64,000 bases of DNA, from positions 1,488,001-1,552,000 of the forward strand of contig OZ176057.1 of NCBI GenBank assembly GCA_964247055.1. Direction: 5' to 3'. A program made the position numbers and the translations under genes. This DNA comes from Paragordius varius. Taxonomy: Eukaryota; Nematomorpha. Below are positions 25,010 through 37,368 of this stretch, piece by piece. The notes beneath the pieces were generated by a model. It was not told the origin of the DNA, did not search any database, and was given only the letters and a program-made list of their open reading frames with translations. Numbering within the stretch: the first letter of the stretch is position 1; each line of letters begins with the position of its first letter.

Positions 25010-25930
25010 CGCGTTTTGCTCAATTTGTCGTTTTTCCTTTAACACACTTGAAAAAATATATAAAACCATATTAAAACAAATTTTTAATTATATACTAGTT
25101 ATTACTATTAAAATCTTAACATTCATATTTTATTCAGTAAAAAAAGTTATATTTCAAAGTAACCTAAAAATTATTGTTTTATATTTATTTTATTGTCATC
25201 TGGTTTATGAATGTAAAAAAATTTATACTGTTTTATTTTGGAACGATAGAGGAATGGGAATTAAAAAGTATATAATTTCTGCAAAATAGGATTTAAAAGT
25301 AGTGGAATATCAACCAACAATTCTATAAATCTGTTACAGGTTTGTTTTAACAGAAAATTTTACTCTAACTGGGATGTTACGGATTTTGGTAGATTTTCTA
25401 CTACTTGCAAATTTTATTTTTAATCAATTTATATACTTTATAATTCTCGCTCATCTGAAATTCCAAAATTAAACAGTAAAGTTTTTATATCGTCATAAAC
25501 CAGATGACAAAAAAATGAAATAAAAAACAATATTTTTTTTTATTTTGATATAAAAGTTTTTTTTACTGAATTTAATTTGAATGTTAGATTCCATGTGAGT
25601 TTAGCTAGTAAATAATTAAAAAATTATTTTAGTTCCATAAAAATATTTTTGTCTTTTAAGTGTGTTAAAAGAAAACGCCTTTGAACTGAGATTTTACATA
25701 AACCCTAACTATATGATTTTAAGCTATTTATATATTAAAAATATCTCCTAATTGATAATAAACCATATCTTAACTTTTTTCATTATTTTTTAAATTATGT
25801 TTATTACCTTAATCTTTTTGCTCGATTTCGATTTCCTCTCATATTTAAAAAAGTTTGCAAACAAATAAAAAATTTTACGGCAAATGAATACGCTAGTCAT
25901 AAGCTATCTCATGAAAAAATTATTTTGTTA
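25010..25930. repeat. fold-back palindromic element (family FB), partial left arm
   Basis: The arms face each other around about 25.35 kb: tgtcatctggtttatgaatg (25194) against cataaaccagatgacaaaaa (about 25495). The right arm continues to gcaaatgaatacgctagtc and ataagctatctcatgaaaa (25930). The left arm is cut short next to an AT microsatellite at about 24970-25000. It matches the fuller copy at 38018-39208. The 135-residue frame at 24882-25289 is a shadow of this repeat. Confidence 0.7.
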
Positions 25931-26489
25931 ATATTTTTCACACAGTATATATCTATATATATAAATTAATAAAACCTGTTATCGGTTGGTTTGTTTGTGT
26001 TGATGAAATGGTGATTGCTATGAAAAAAAAATCAAAAAAAAATCAAAAAAACAGATAAACATGTTATAGAACATATAGATGATATCTTAAAATGATTTTA
26101 GTCCATAATTTGCAAATATTAAAATATTATTAAAACATTTTAAACTAAGTAACAACAGAGAGCAATTGTGTCATTTCGTCAAAAATTATTTAATAAATTT
26201 TTGATTCATACAAGATGAACGCTTAAATTTATTTAAATTAGGAATTTAATAATATAAAATTAATCCATTTTCATTAAATTTTTAATAATTTTACAATCAA
26301 ACTTTTAATATTTTAAATCAAACTCAACCAACACTTTTCAAGTAACCGCTTTATTAATGTTAATAATTCATTATGAAAGTTTATTAAAAACCATAAAAAT
26401 CCCTTGTATAATTGAATATAATTTTTTATTTTAATTTTAGTCAAAAATTTTAAATCCAAATTTGCTTTAGGATTATTTGAAATTACAAA

Positions 26490-26740
26490 CCATCCACACA
26501 AATGGTATCGAGGGCCGCATTTGAAATAAATATGGACATTGATAAATAATTTATTTGATTTACAACGTTAAATTGTAAAAATCAAACAAAATTTAACCAT
26601 TTTTATTAGTTTTGTTTTTCCCAACTAGGTCCTAATCAGAAAAATTATTTAATAAATATCAATTTTACTAAGCTTTTCGAAGCATATTTTTGTAAATTAT
26701 GACAGTTTCAGAAAACCATATGTTGGCCACCCCTAGTATA
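26490..26740. mobile_element. hAT-like non-autonomous element (GGCCGCATTTG type)
   Basis: The left end has catccacacaaatggtatcg then agggccgcatttga. The right end has ccatatgttggccacccct. The ends are inverted but diverged. Confidence 0.5.
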
Positions 26741-27480
26741 AATCATAAGAGATAGATATTGTTAAGAAAATTTGTGAGTTGTGCTGTATTACAAAAAATA
26801 AATATTATTAATAGAAAAAAAAATATAAATTTTTATCTAAAATTTTATTTGTATTAAATCAAAGATATAATATATGTTGAATTCTATAATAAAATTGTTA
26901 AGTTTGATTGGGAAAATGTTAAGTATATACTAAAATAACTGGGGGAAAACTATTCCTGTCTATTATATAAAATATTTTTTTTTGTTTTAGTCCTAATAAA
27001 ACTTAACTTTAATTTACTCAAATATAAAATATCATTTAATTTATATATAAAATTTTACATGTTAAAGGCACTGTAATTGTAGATTGCGTAATAGCTAAAA
27101 ATTTTAATTTTAAAATTTGAAAGTCACATGAACTAGCAGATATATATAGACCATCACCTCTAATACCCTTAAACATTTTGTATTAACCTTTAAAAATTAT
27201 GTTTTTTGGGCTAGAATTATTTTAATAGGTTTTTTTCTAAAAAACATTTTTTTATTCTTTTATGGATTAATATTGTTTTCATACGCTACTGTAAATCAAT
27301 ATGTTAACAATTTTAAAACCATGGTAAATTTATTAAATTTGAAAAAAAATACTTGAATTGGGCAGGATAGTGGTAGAAAGTGTAGCTATTATTTTGTGTT
27401 AAAAAATATTAGTTTCCTAAAATCTGATATATTGTAAAAAAAATTTTATGATTTATAAAAATTAAACATTTATACTTATT
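26741..27480. other. no feature recognised
   Basis: AT-rich sequence without exons, repeats or RNA genes that I can support. Confidence 0.5.
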
Positions 27481-27483
27481 ATA

Positions 27484-30390
27484 GGTTAAATCCTGCTTTC
27501 GTGGATACAAACGCACATATATAATTGTAAACATTTATAACTCTTTGTGATACACCTAGTTAATGTTAATTGTAGCTTCAAGCAAAATAGTTAGTATATA
27601 ATTCTTGTATTGTGATATCACGCACACATGTTTGATTTTGGTATTTAATAAATGTTTTCTTTGTAATATAACTCTACTTCTATTATTGGCGTGTCGATGC
27701 TGACGTAAATTTCTCTGGAAAGCTTTAATGAAAAAAAAAATTTGACCGATACGTTTTATACATTCAGCGAATGCTAGCTGCAAAAAACATGACGGCAATC
27801 GACAACAATTGCAAGACGTTATTTCTCGCTTACGCAGGAATGTCGGTCGCAAAGAAATTCGAACAATTCCTTTTCCCAAATTCGCTTGATATTACCTCCT
27901 GGCCGGACACATGGAAGCCGGCAGGAAAATTTACAAATCGAATAGGACAAAGATATTTCAGCCAGATTTAATTTCGTAAAACTTCGGCGGAAAGAAAATG
28001 AAACATTTAAGGAATTCCTTTTACGAGTCAAAACCGAAGCCGCAAAATGCAACTACAAGCTTGACGTTGATGAAAAAATGCGCGACGCGTTCATTGCAGG
28101 CCTGGGAGTGGAAAAATTAGAATTAGATCTGTTTACTAGATTCCCAGACGCCACGTGGGAAAACTAAACTGTAACCCTAAAACAAGTGGTAGACATTGCT
28201 CTCAATTATGAAAAAGCGCATTAACTAACAACAATAGATGGCCAGATATTGCAGACTACAGCTAGGAAATACCAACACAAGTGTCGATTTTGCAGGTTAG
28301 GTCATACACCCGGCAGATGCCCAGCTTGGGGCAAGCAATGTTAAAAGTGTCAAGGCTGGAGTCACTACCAACCGTACTTTAAGAAGAAAAAGATTAGCAA
28401 TGTTCTGCATGTCGAATGTGGAACCACCTCCAAGATAACAATAATTAATGGCAAGCCAAAACGCATGATTATAGACACAGGTTCAAGCGTATCTATAATT
28501 GATTGTCAAGCGTGAAAAAAAATTGGGGAGCCCGATCTGCAACAAACAGGCCTAGATTTGTAAAGCTATGTGGACAAAGAATCAATTCCAAAGGTAGGTG
28601 TATGGGTTAGCTAAAATATACAAAAAACAGATGTCTTAGACGATGTACAACCGAATCATGAATACCATGAAAATGGAAAAATAAAAAAATGAACTAGCGA
28701 ATGGTTGGCGAGAAGGAATTGTAAATAAACGACTCGGATTACTCTCATATAAAATATGGGATGATAACAAAATCATCCGAAAATACGCCGATCAACTGAG
28801 ACCAAGGGAAGGAGGTGAAAGAATAACACTAGTCAACAAGGTTTTGCACCACCCCATTATTTTTGCATTTTCTGATACCTAATGGCATGGAAAGGCCAAA
28901 ACAAAAAAGAAAATTGAGGCCACCAATAGGATTTTTCCAAAATTTACTTTTTAAATTTGTATTTAATTCAAAAATAACAATCATTCCTCGTGTACATATG
29001 TTTAAAAATTCAAAAATCAAGTCGATACAAGTAATATTCCATGCATGGATAACAAATTCTAGGCATTAAATGAGATACTAAACAAGCTAAGAGCCAAAGT
29101 ATTAAAAATCTAATAGAGGCTTATGTATAGTGTGATAGATATGGGCGGCTGCACACGCTCTGCATATCCCCCAAGTGATCCTATAATTATGCCAGATATG
29201 GCAAAGATAACAATAAGTAATCGTAAAGTCCGATAAGAGAGACTTGCAAGCAAAATCTGGCAAATTGACATGTCCAATTAACCAATTTACAGAATAAAGT
29301 TAGATAAATTCTACAATTAAATTAAATATAAATTAGGTAAATACAAATGGTCCAACCCCATAACAGTAAATTCTACTAAAAGTGGCTACACAACATCTAT
29401 CTGAAATTCAAAATACAAAACAACCAATAATTTCAAAAAAATAAGGTATATCCACTAGGTATAAATAAAGGATTTTTTATAAGAACCAACTCAAGAGAAA
29501 AAGTCTAATAAGTACTCGAAAGAACGAAATCTAACAAAAAAATATAGCCTATCTGAAAGCCGAAGGTTTAAACCATAGAATGCCTTTTTTAGTATTTTTT
29601 TAAAAATTTTTTATATGTGTTAAAAATTCACTTGAAAAAAAAGACTAAATTTTGACGTTTAAGTCCGTACTATTTTTTTCTCTCTGATATTTAAATGACA
29701 TATTTATATTCAAAAGATAGAGTTTAAAACGCTTTATTAAATGATATTAAATTTATAATATAATAACATTTTATTATAAAGTTATATTTAATTTTCTCTC
29801 GATTTTCTCTTGTTTTTGAAAAATTGAAAAACCTATAAAATTTCAAAATTCTGATTGGCGGGATCAAAATTTTTTTCAAATTCGGTTTTAAAACACTGAA
29901 ATTAGTCATAATTTAAAAAGTTTGAGTGGTGGTGCTTAAAAATGTCCAAATTTGTCGACTAGTGTAATGGGAAAGACAACTTGGCCCGAAGCGATTCCAC
30001 CATCGCATGACCTATATGTTAGATACCCTACTGCCACTACCGAAGCCCCGACATGACCTCTGCCTCAACCTCGAAACCCCTCATTGAGTTGCCATCCCAA
30101 CAAACACCCATTATAACACCCACCACTAACACTCACATAGAACGGCGATACCCTACACGAATCCGACACCCACCACATAGATATCAAGGACAGGGAAAGA
30201 GTGATGTTAAGTTAAATCCTACTCTCGTGGACACAAACGCACCTATATTTAAACACATAACTCTTTGTGAGACACCTAGTTAATGTTAATTGTAGCCTCA
30301 AGCAAAATAGTTAGTATATAATTCTTCACATGTTTGATTTTGGTATTTATAAAATGTTTTCTTTGTAATATAACTCTAATTCTATTACTT
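27484..30390 (+). mobile_element. Ty3/gypsy LTR retroelement fossil, broken
   Basis: Direct repeats at about 27484-27690 and 30209-30390 share ttaaatcct, acacctagttaatgttaatt and agcaaaatagttagtatata. They differ at many positions and by a short indel, so the insertion is old. Between them are remnants of a gag region (about 27770-28230), a zinc-knuckle region (about 28260-28370), an aspartic-protease-like region (about 28430-28510) and, close to the right repeat, a piece resembling the Pro/Arg-rich end of a gypsy pol. The interior is far shorter than a full element. It is broken in many places and most of pol is gone. Confidence 0.75.
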
Positions 30391-31454
30391 ATGTAGCTTT
30401 ATATGTCGGAATTTAGTAAAATGTCTAAAAATAACCTAACTCACATGTCTAATGAACATTTTTAAATATAGTTTGTCCATTTTCTACTAAAATCTTATTG
30501 TAACGTAAATTCCAACTATTCTTTGTTTTATACCACTCTCTTTAATATATCTTGTAAGTATCAAAACGCTAAAATTAACATTTGCATACAACTTCATTTC
30601 AATACGTTGATTCGAATTGGGGTAACTAATGACTCATGTGCAAAATTTAATATTTTAAATATAAATTAAAAGTATACACACTTAAAAAACATTGATGAAC
30701 CGAAATATAAAATGAGAATCATTCAAAAAACTTGATATTACTATTATTTATGGATAACTTTTAGGTAAAAATTTAATATGACATGTGTGCATAAGCTAAA
30801 TATAAAATTATGCGAATTAACCACTTTTTCTGTTTATATTAATGTTAGATGTGATTTTAGTAAAAATATTAACTTAAATTTTAGCGTTAAAATCAAATAA
30901 ATACGATATAAAAAATTGTAAATGGCGGAGATGTAGTTTAATGTGGAGCTTTTTTTCAAAAACTTAATTTAGATTAGGCTTATTTGTAAATTTATATTAG
31001 AGAATCATAAATTTAAATTGAAACCGTCTTTTTCAGTACCTCATAATAATATCAATTTAAATATAGTTCTGGGGTCATTAGTTACCCCAATTTAAATTGA
31101 AGTTTCTATCCATTGTTAACATTATCACGCATATATACAGTAAATATAATTTTAGAGACAAACCGCGAAAATTAAAACACAATTATTTTTGCAAAACGAC
31201 AGCCAAACGTTTATATATATAGCCATGTGATTTTAAAATATATGACGCATTTTTTTTAAAAAATAATTTCTATTTATAGAATAATTTTTCTATGTTTTGC
31301 AAACGATTTATTATAAACTTTTAATTGAAAATTTTAGAAAATCATGTTGAAACAATTTTTTTTATGAAACCAATTATTTTTCCATTGTAAAAATCGCAAT
31401 ATAATAATATTTAATTCTTGAAATATAAATTATAAATTTACTTAAAAAATTATA
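30391..31454. other. no gene recognised
   Basis: AT-rich sequence between the gypsy fossil and the next MITE. I looked here on the - strand for a 3' exon of the mini-exon gene and found none that is convincing. Confidence 0.4.
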
Positions 31455-31730
31455 CTATACCATTTAGAATTCAAATTCACCCTTAAACAATTTAAATTCA
31501 TCCTAATATGTGTTTTTGGGTAATATAACTCATCATTATTGAAATAAAATATATCTTTATGTCAACACTTAACTATTTTAAAGATTTATTTTAATTTTAA
31601 ACAAAATTTCATTTTTTGAATATATAAAAAATATAGCTAATTTTTAATCTTAAAAACACATATTTTATTTTATCTCAAGGGTGAACTTGAATTGTTTAAG
31701 GGTGAATTTGAAGTGTATAAATGGTGTATA
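31455..31730. mobile_element. palindromic MITE P1
   Basis: Left end tataccatttagaattcaaa. Right end gaagtgtataaatggtgtata, less the last base. Confidence 0.75.
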
Positions 31731-32000
31731 ACCTTATAAAATCATATATAATCTACATTAAATTTTTGTTTCGAAAAATTTGCTTTATAGTTGGTATTTC
31801 TGTCACTGTGGAATTAGCAATAGCTATAACACACAAAATATATTTTTATCAGGCAGATAATGTTACTAAAAGACAAATATTTTTGGTGAAAAAAAAAACA
31901 ACCATATTTTGAAAAGCTAAATCTTTCGACTTAAATTAAATTTATATCGGGATCAATAATATTAGATTCTATTTTATTAAAATAATCGTTAATATTAGAC

Positions 32001-32039
32001 TTGTTGAAGACGGCTCTGTAGTTAGCGGATGCGAGGTAG
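32001..32039 (-). CDS. mini-exon 1 (lowest coordinate), possible terminal exon
   Basis: 39 nt. Encodes TSHPLTTEPSST after the split codon. Acceptor atattAG|CT. If spliced, the donor is A|GTCTAA. If read through, it gives SLILTIILIK and a TAG at 31969-31971, with AATAAA overlapping the end, so this could be the last exon. It is the most diverged copy in sequence but keeps the length and the TTEPSST pattern. Confidence 0.65.
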
Positions 32040-32340
32040 CTAATATAAAAATTAAGTAATTTATAAAGCAAATAAAAAATATTTGATAAGTATTTTTAAA
32101 CTTTGAGTTTAACTAAGCCAAAACGTAGCTTTAAAATACGAAATTCTGCAGTTTTAAATAAAATAAATTATTATTTTTTGATAATTTGACTGACTTTTTC
32201 ATGAAAAAAATATTTGATTCCTTGATGATCGCGTTAAAAAGATATAACAAATTTAATATTCGAAATATTTTCTTTGATAACAAATTTGCTAAAATTGATG
32301 TTTATTTAAACTATATGTGATAAAAAGAAAATCACGTTTA

Positions 32341-32482
32341 AACTAAAATTAAACGGACAAAATGTTAATACAAAAAGATTGCATAAATACATAAAGATTT
32401 AAAACGTATGATTGTCTTTTAGAAAAAAATATTAATCTTTATATTTTTAAAAATTTCCCGCATAATTTTAGTTCTTACTGTA
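32341..32482. mobile_element. mariner-like MITE M1, short copy
   Basis: Left aactaaaattaaacggacaa. Right cccgcataattttagttctt then actgta. It lies in the intron between mini-exons 1 and 2. Confidence 0.6.
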
Positions 32483-32500
32483 TATAAATATATTATAAAC

Positions 32501-32536
32501 TTGTAATCGATTCAGTAATTGTTGAGTGTGTTGTGT
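32501..32536 (-). CDS. mini-exon 2
   Basis: 36 nt. Encodes TTHSTITESIT. Acceptor aaattAG|AC, so the joined codon would be AAC (Asn). Donor A|GTTTAT. Confidence 0.65.
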
Positions 32537-32573
32537 CTAATTTTAAAAAATTTAAGAGATATATAAAGTATTA

Positions 32574-32724
32574 CAGTATGCATTTTAATGGTTGCTTATT
32601 TCACAATATAGATAAAAAAACAACATTTAGAGTAAAAAAATTTCCTTTCTTTTTCGCGATATTCTTACTGTGTTGCATATCTATTATTTGTGAACTAAGC
32701 GACCATTAAAATGCATATTGTTTA
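32574..32724. mobile_element. short palindromic MITE (TATGCATTTTAATGG ends)
   Basis: Left acagtatgcattttaatggt then tgcttatttcaca. Right gcgaccattaaaatgcatat. Ends like this recur at 19130-19190. TA-flanked, mariner-type. Confidence 0.65.
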
Positions 32725-32886
32725 TTATATTTCTAGGAACCGACACAGGCCAAAAAACCTAAAGTTTAAATAAAGTCAAAATTTTTTTAGTAAATGACAT
32801 AAAATTTTATAATCTGATTTGAAATGCTATAAATTATATGATAAATTTACTTATTATTTTTAATATATTTTTAAAGTAAGAAAGAC

Positions 32887-32925
32887 TTGTTGTGGGGTTT
32901 TCCGTAGTGGTTGATTGAGTGGTAG
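32887..32925 (-). CDS. mini-exon 3
   Basis: 39 nt. Encodes TTQSTTTENPTT. Acceptor aaattAG|CT. Donor A|GTCTTT. The opposite strand has a TGA in the matching frame, which supports - strand coding. Confidence 0.65.
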
Positions 32926-32990
32926 CTAATTTAGAAAAATAATATTATAAATTATATAAAATATTGATTAAAATATTCATGTTAAAGTTT

Positions 32991-33271
32991 TACAGTAAAA
33001 ATTAAAATTATACGGAAAAAATGTCATAGAGACAAACATTTTTTTAAAACACAAACAAACTTTTTAAATCTCAATTTTACGTTAAATTATTTAATTACAA
33101 TGGAAAATATATATTTGATTTTCTTACCATTATAGATATCTATTTCATACTTTGCAATTTTAAACAATCATATATATAAAAACAAGGTTTAAAATGTATG
33201 GTTGTCTTTTAGAAAAAATATTTGTCTTCAATTTTTACGTTTTGACCGCATAATTTCACTATTTTATTGTA
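32991..33271. mobile_element. mariner-like MITE M1
   Basis: Left tacagtaaaaattaaaatta then tacggaaaaaatg. Right tacgttttgaccgcataat. Confidence 0.7.
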
Positions 33272-33526
33272 ATTGAACAAATTAATAAATATGATATCAC
33301 AAGTGTTTTTTATAATAAAAAAAATATTTATACAGAGTGTTTTGCAGTTGAATATTGATTAATATTATTCCTTAACATGTGCTTAGGTAAATATAGAATT
33401 TTATAAAATTTAAATTTAATATGGACACCAATTTAATATCATTTTATATATTAAAAAAAATATGAGACATTTTTGAAAACTCCTTTCTTATTAACAAAAA
33501 AATTAACTAATATTTTTAATTAAAAC

Positions 33527-33562
33527 TTGTTGTGGTTTCCGTACTTGCTGAATGCGTGGTAG
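33527..33562 (-). CDS. mini-exon 4
   Basis: 36 nt. Encodes TTHSASTETTT. Acceptor ctaaatAG|CT. Donor A|GTTTTA. Confidence 0.65.
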
Positions 33563-33593
33563 CTATTTAGAAATATTAATAATTCAAGACTTT

Positions 33594-33725
33594 GAGTGGG
33601 GTTATAAAAAAGTCGCACTTGACTTGTAAGTCAAGCGTGGCAAGTTGACCAGGTTTACTTAAGCCAGCAAGTGTACACTTGAAGATCGGTGATAAAAAAA
33701 CACTTAAGTCAAGTCTTTAGCATAT
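33594..33725. repeat. CAAGT-rich inverted-repeat relic
   Basis: Repeated and inverted cacttgac / aagtcaag words: cgcacttgacttgtaagtca near the left, caagttgaccaggtttactt in the middle, acacttaagtcaagtctt at the right. It may be a decayed small element. No family name is assigned. Confidence 0.45.
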
Positions 33726-34436
33726 GAATGTAACATTTTTTTGCTACCCGATTCGAATTTTACAGAAATTATTTATTTTCACCCAAAATTTATGAAATAA
33801 GGCACAAAAAGATAAACAATTATTACAATTTGCTATTTTTTACGTTTTTCAAACTCACTTGCAAGCATCTTATTTAATATTATAGAGTTTTCTAAATATT
33901 GAGACTGGTAATAATTTTAAGATTGATGAAATCATTCGCCCTTAAAACACTTTTCATTTTTTTATCACATTACATCTTGTTTGGAGTCCATTTGCAAATA
34001 TAATGGGAAGTTTATTCAATATAACATAATTATTTATAATTAATTATAAACATTACATTTGAAATAAATTTATGATGAAATAAATTTTTTACATTGGTTA
34101 ATAGTGAAACAACCTTTTGCTTTTATTCGAAGATAGGAAATTTTACAACATTAATTTATTAATGTTAAGAGAATCCAATTTTTTTTGCGGTCACGGAATT
34201 GATATATTTAGCATATTATTATATGTCATGTTATTAAATATTAGCAGATTTTTTCTATAAATTTATCCCCTTTTGTAAATACCCAATGAATAGATTAGTT
34301 AGTCAAAATTTATCAAATTAACAATTTGTATAACAAAGGTTTGAATTACATATAAAACTTTATACAATAGTTTCCAAAATAGAAGCATGCTTTTAAAAGG
34401 AAAGCATATTTAAAATATCGGCTCAACACTTTAAAT

Positions 34437-36703
34437 CAAGGCTTCTTAAACTTTTGTAATTCCCGACCCCATTTATACAACCCCAACAATTCGAAAAAAG
34501 CTTAGAAATTTTATTGATAATATTTATCAGGATCGGTTTTCACAGATTGACAAAAATAAATCTAAATTTTTTTCTATAATATCTTCTGATTCATAGTAAA
34601 TTTATACAAGATATTATAATAATCGGTGGTCCCTTTTCAAAGGAAAGAATGATATTATACAAATTCCCCAGAAATGTGTTTAACTAAACTCGTATGTTTA
34701 GCTCCAAAACCACGCCATTTTTGTATGGCGTCTCACTTTTAAACCGTTAGACCCCTATTCATCCATATGGAAAAAGCGCTGAGTTAAATTCTTTGCCTTT
34801 ATAGGCAAATATTTGGAATCATCTTTGATACCATCGTCTCATGGGTTTTGGAAAAAAATACCTCAGCGCTAAATTATCGTTATATGATGGCGTATTTTTA
34901 GGGTATAAAGGCCCCGAAGTAACAGCTAATAAACACCTGATTTTTTCCCTAGTTTCGGATAATATTTCTAGCATTTAATCAGCTCATATAGCTTCATAAG
35001 TTTCTGTAAATTAGCTCCAAAACAAAGAAATTTCTATATAGTGGCGCAGTTTTTCTCGGGTAGCTCCTAACCCAGGGCAGGAAAAAGCGCTGGTTAAAAG
35101 ATTTTGCTCTCGTATGGGGATTATCTAGAATTATCATGGAATTCATTGTTCCTATTAGACTCATAGGTTTTCTGAAATTTGGCTCCAAAGGCATGCTTTA
35201 TCGAGATGGTGACTCAGTTTTACGCAAGTAACCCTTTAACCAGGGGCGAAACAAAAAAACGCTCGATTAAATTTTATGCCTTAATTCGGGTAAAACCTGG
35301 AACCATGATTGATTTGATATGCTCCCGTGGTGCCCCTAAACCAAAAGGTTATTCTATGGTGGCACATTTTTCAGGGCACCGGCCTAATTAAGGGTTAATT
35401 TAATAAAACCGCTCTACTTAAATTTTTGCCTTTTTATGGTAATATTTCAAGCCCTTATTGAACTCATATGGCCTGATATGTTTTCCTGAATTTGCCTCCA
35501 AAGTCACGCTGTATCGATATGGTGGCGCAGTTGTTGGCGGACCCCCTACACAGAGGCCAATATAAAAAAACGTTCGTAAAAAATTTTGCCTTATAGGGTA
35601 ACTGTAATCATCATTCATTCCTATTGTTATTATTAGTTTTTGGAATGGCTTTAAAACTAAATAATAGTTCAATGATAGCGCATTTTTTTAGGGCGTAAAG
35701 GGTCTATATTAACGGCTATTTAAAAAAACCGCTGGACTTAAATTTTTAACTTTTTACGGGTAAAATTTCAGACCTATATTAAATGTCCTGATAATTTTTT
35801 TGAAAATTAACTCCTAAACAAACGCAATTTTGATATGGTGGCGCAGTTTAGGCGGGTAACTCCTTACCCAAAGGGTGATAAAAAAGCGCTTGGCTAAAAT
35901 TTTTGCGTTTTTACAAATAATACCTAGAATTATTATTGATTTCATATACACTCATTAGTTTTTGTAAAAATTGACTTAAAACTAAAGAATCACTATAGAG
36001 GCGTATATTCCAAGGCGGATAATATTTTAAGCACCTATTGAACTCATATGGCCTCATAGGTTTTTTGAAATATAGCCCCAAAGGCACGCTATTTTTTTAA
36101 GACGGGGCAGTTTTTGGCGGTTATCTCCTGACCCAGCAGCCAATATAAAAAAAACGCTCGACTAAAATATTTGCCTTTTAACAGGGAACACCTGGAATCC
36201 TTATTGAATTTTTAGGGTCTCATACCTTAGGCGGAAAATAGATTCAAAAAATTATTTTTGCGGATAATTTTTTAAAAAAAATGGCATTAAGGGCCAAAAT
36301 TAAAAAAGCGAGCCGACTATGTTCGGCGCAATTGAAAATAAGTAAATAAATATATTTGAAATCGAATGGTCCAACGTTTTCAGGAAAATTGTCTCAAAGA
36401 CGCGATTTTTTTAAAAAAACGTTTTTTACACGGGGTGGGCCCGAACTGTGGGCCTAATTCAAAAAAGACTATGCTATTGTCGGGGCATTCATTAATGAAT
36501 ATATTTTTTTGACATTTGGATTTGAATGGGTCTACCAGTATTCCCGAAACAGATTACAAAGCCGTATTTTCCAATTTTATAAATATATAGATTTTACAAG
36601 TTATAAAACATTTTTTGTTTAATTTTAATTTTATCACTCGCGACCCCATAATTTTGCTATGTGACCTCAAATGGGGTCGCGACCCATAGTTTAAGAACCC
36701 CTG
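34437..36703. mobile_element. non-autonomous hAT element with tandem modules (H3), complete
   Basis: Ends CAAGGCTTCTTAAAC (left) and TTTAAGAACCCCTG region (right, ending 36703). An exact 8-bp target duplication CTTTAAAT flanks it at 34429-34436 and 36704-36711. The interior is GC-richer and built of repeated blocks of very roughly 160-330 bp, each with gctccaaa, a tggcgcagtt motif, acccag, a run of A then cgct, and ttttgcctt. It inserted in the intron between mini-exons 4 and 5. No transposase frame was found. Frames at 34994-35194, 35179-35391 and 35418-35672 are shadows. Confidence 0.85.
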
Positions 36704-36837
36704 CTTTAAATAATTTTTTATGTATATAAATTTTAAATGGTTCCAGAATATAGCACCTCTAAAGGTAAATAACCGTTAACAGTTTTCATTTTTAAAGGTA
36801 ATAAATAATATAATCAGTTTATATATAAATTATAAAC

Positions 36838-36873
36838 TTGTAATCGGTTCCGAAGTTGTAGGTTGTGTTGCGT
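36838..36873 (-). CDS. mini-exon 5
   Basis: 36 nt. Encodes ATQPTTSEPIT. Acceptor taattAG|AC. Donor A|GTTTAT. Confidence 0.65.
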
Positions 36874-37036
36874 CTAATTATTTATAAATTAAGAGATTTT
36901 AAATAAATTAATTTTATACTAGTTTATTAAAAGAAATATATTTTAAAGATATTTATGTGGTAAACATAAGTTATTTGTCCAGTTTATAAAATTTTATTTA
37001 TCTAGAAACTAAGACCTGTAAAATCCGATAGTTTTT

Positions 37037-37360
37037 TTTAGGGGTGTCCAACCCAAATATGGCTTCACGGGCTGCATTTTTCACTCAAAAAATCGGGTGA
37101 CCGCATTCGAAATATATATTTCGTAGTTATTACTAATTTTTCAAAAAATTGTAAAATATATATCTACAAATACAATCAAGATAGCTAAAAAATTATTACA
37201 TTAATTTTTGCTGCTGCTACTTCGTTTGTTTATTAAACGCAAAGATTGGTTGTTTGGAAAATATTTGTAGATATATTGCGTGTTTTTTTCCGTATTTATT
37301 TGATTATTTTAGGTGGACTGGAAAAGGTTTTAATGAGCCAAAAAATATTTTAGCGACTAT
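37037..37360. repeat. hAT-like relic, left end (GGGGTGTCCAACCCAAATA)
   Basis: The end ttaggggtgtccaacccaaa then atggcttcacgggctgcat belongs to the GTGTCCAACACAAATGGC family. The right end is not clear. Confidence 0.45.
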
Positions 37361-37368
37361 ATAGTAAA

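Noticed and set aside
24882-25289. 135-residue + strand frame as a gene.
   Set aside because: It runs through an AT microsatellite (a Tyr-Ile repeat) and the left arm of a fold-back repeat, with low-complexity content.
26313-26501. - strand frame MCGWFVISNNPK... as the 3' exon of the mini-exon gene.
   Set aside because: It overlaps a hAT-like end, shows no Thr-rich sequence and has no phase-1 acceptor that fits.
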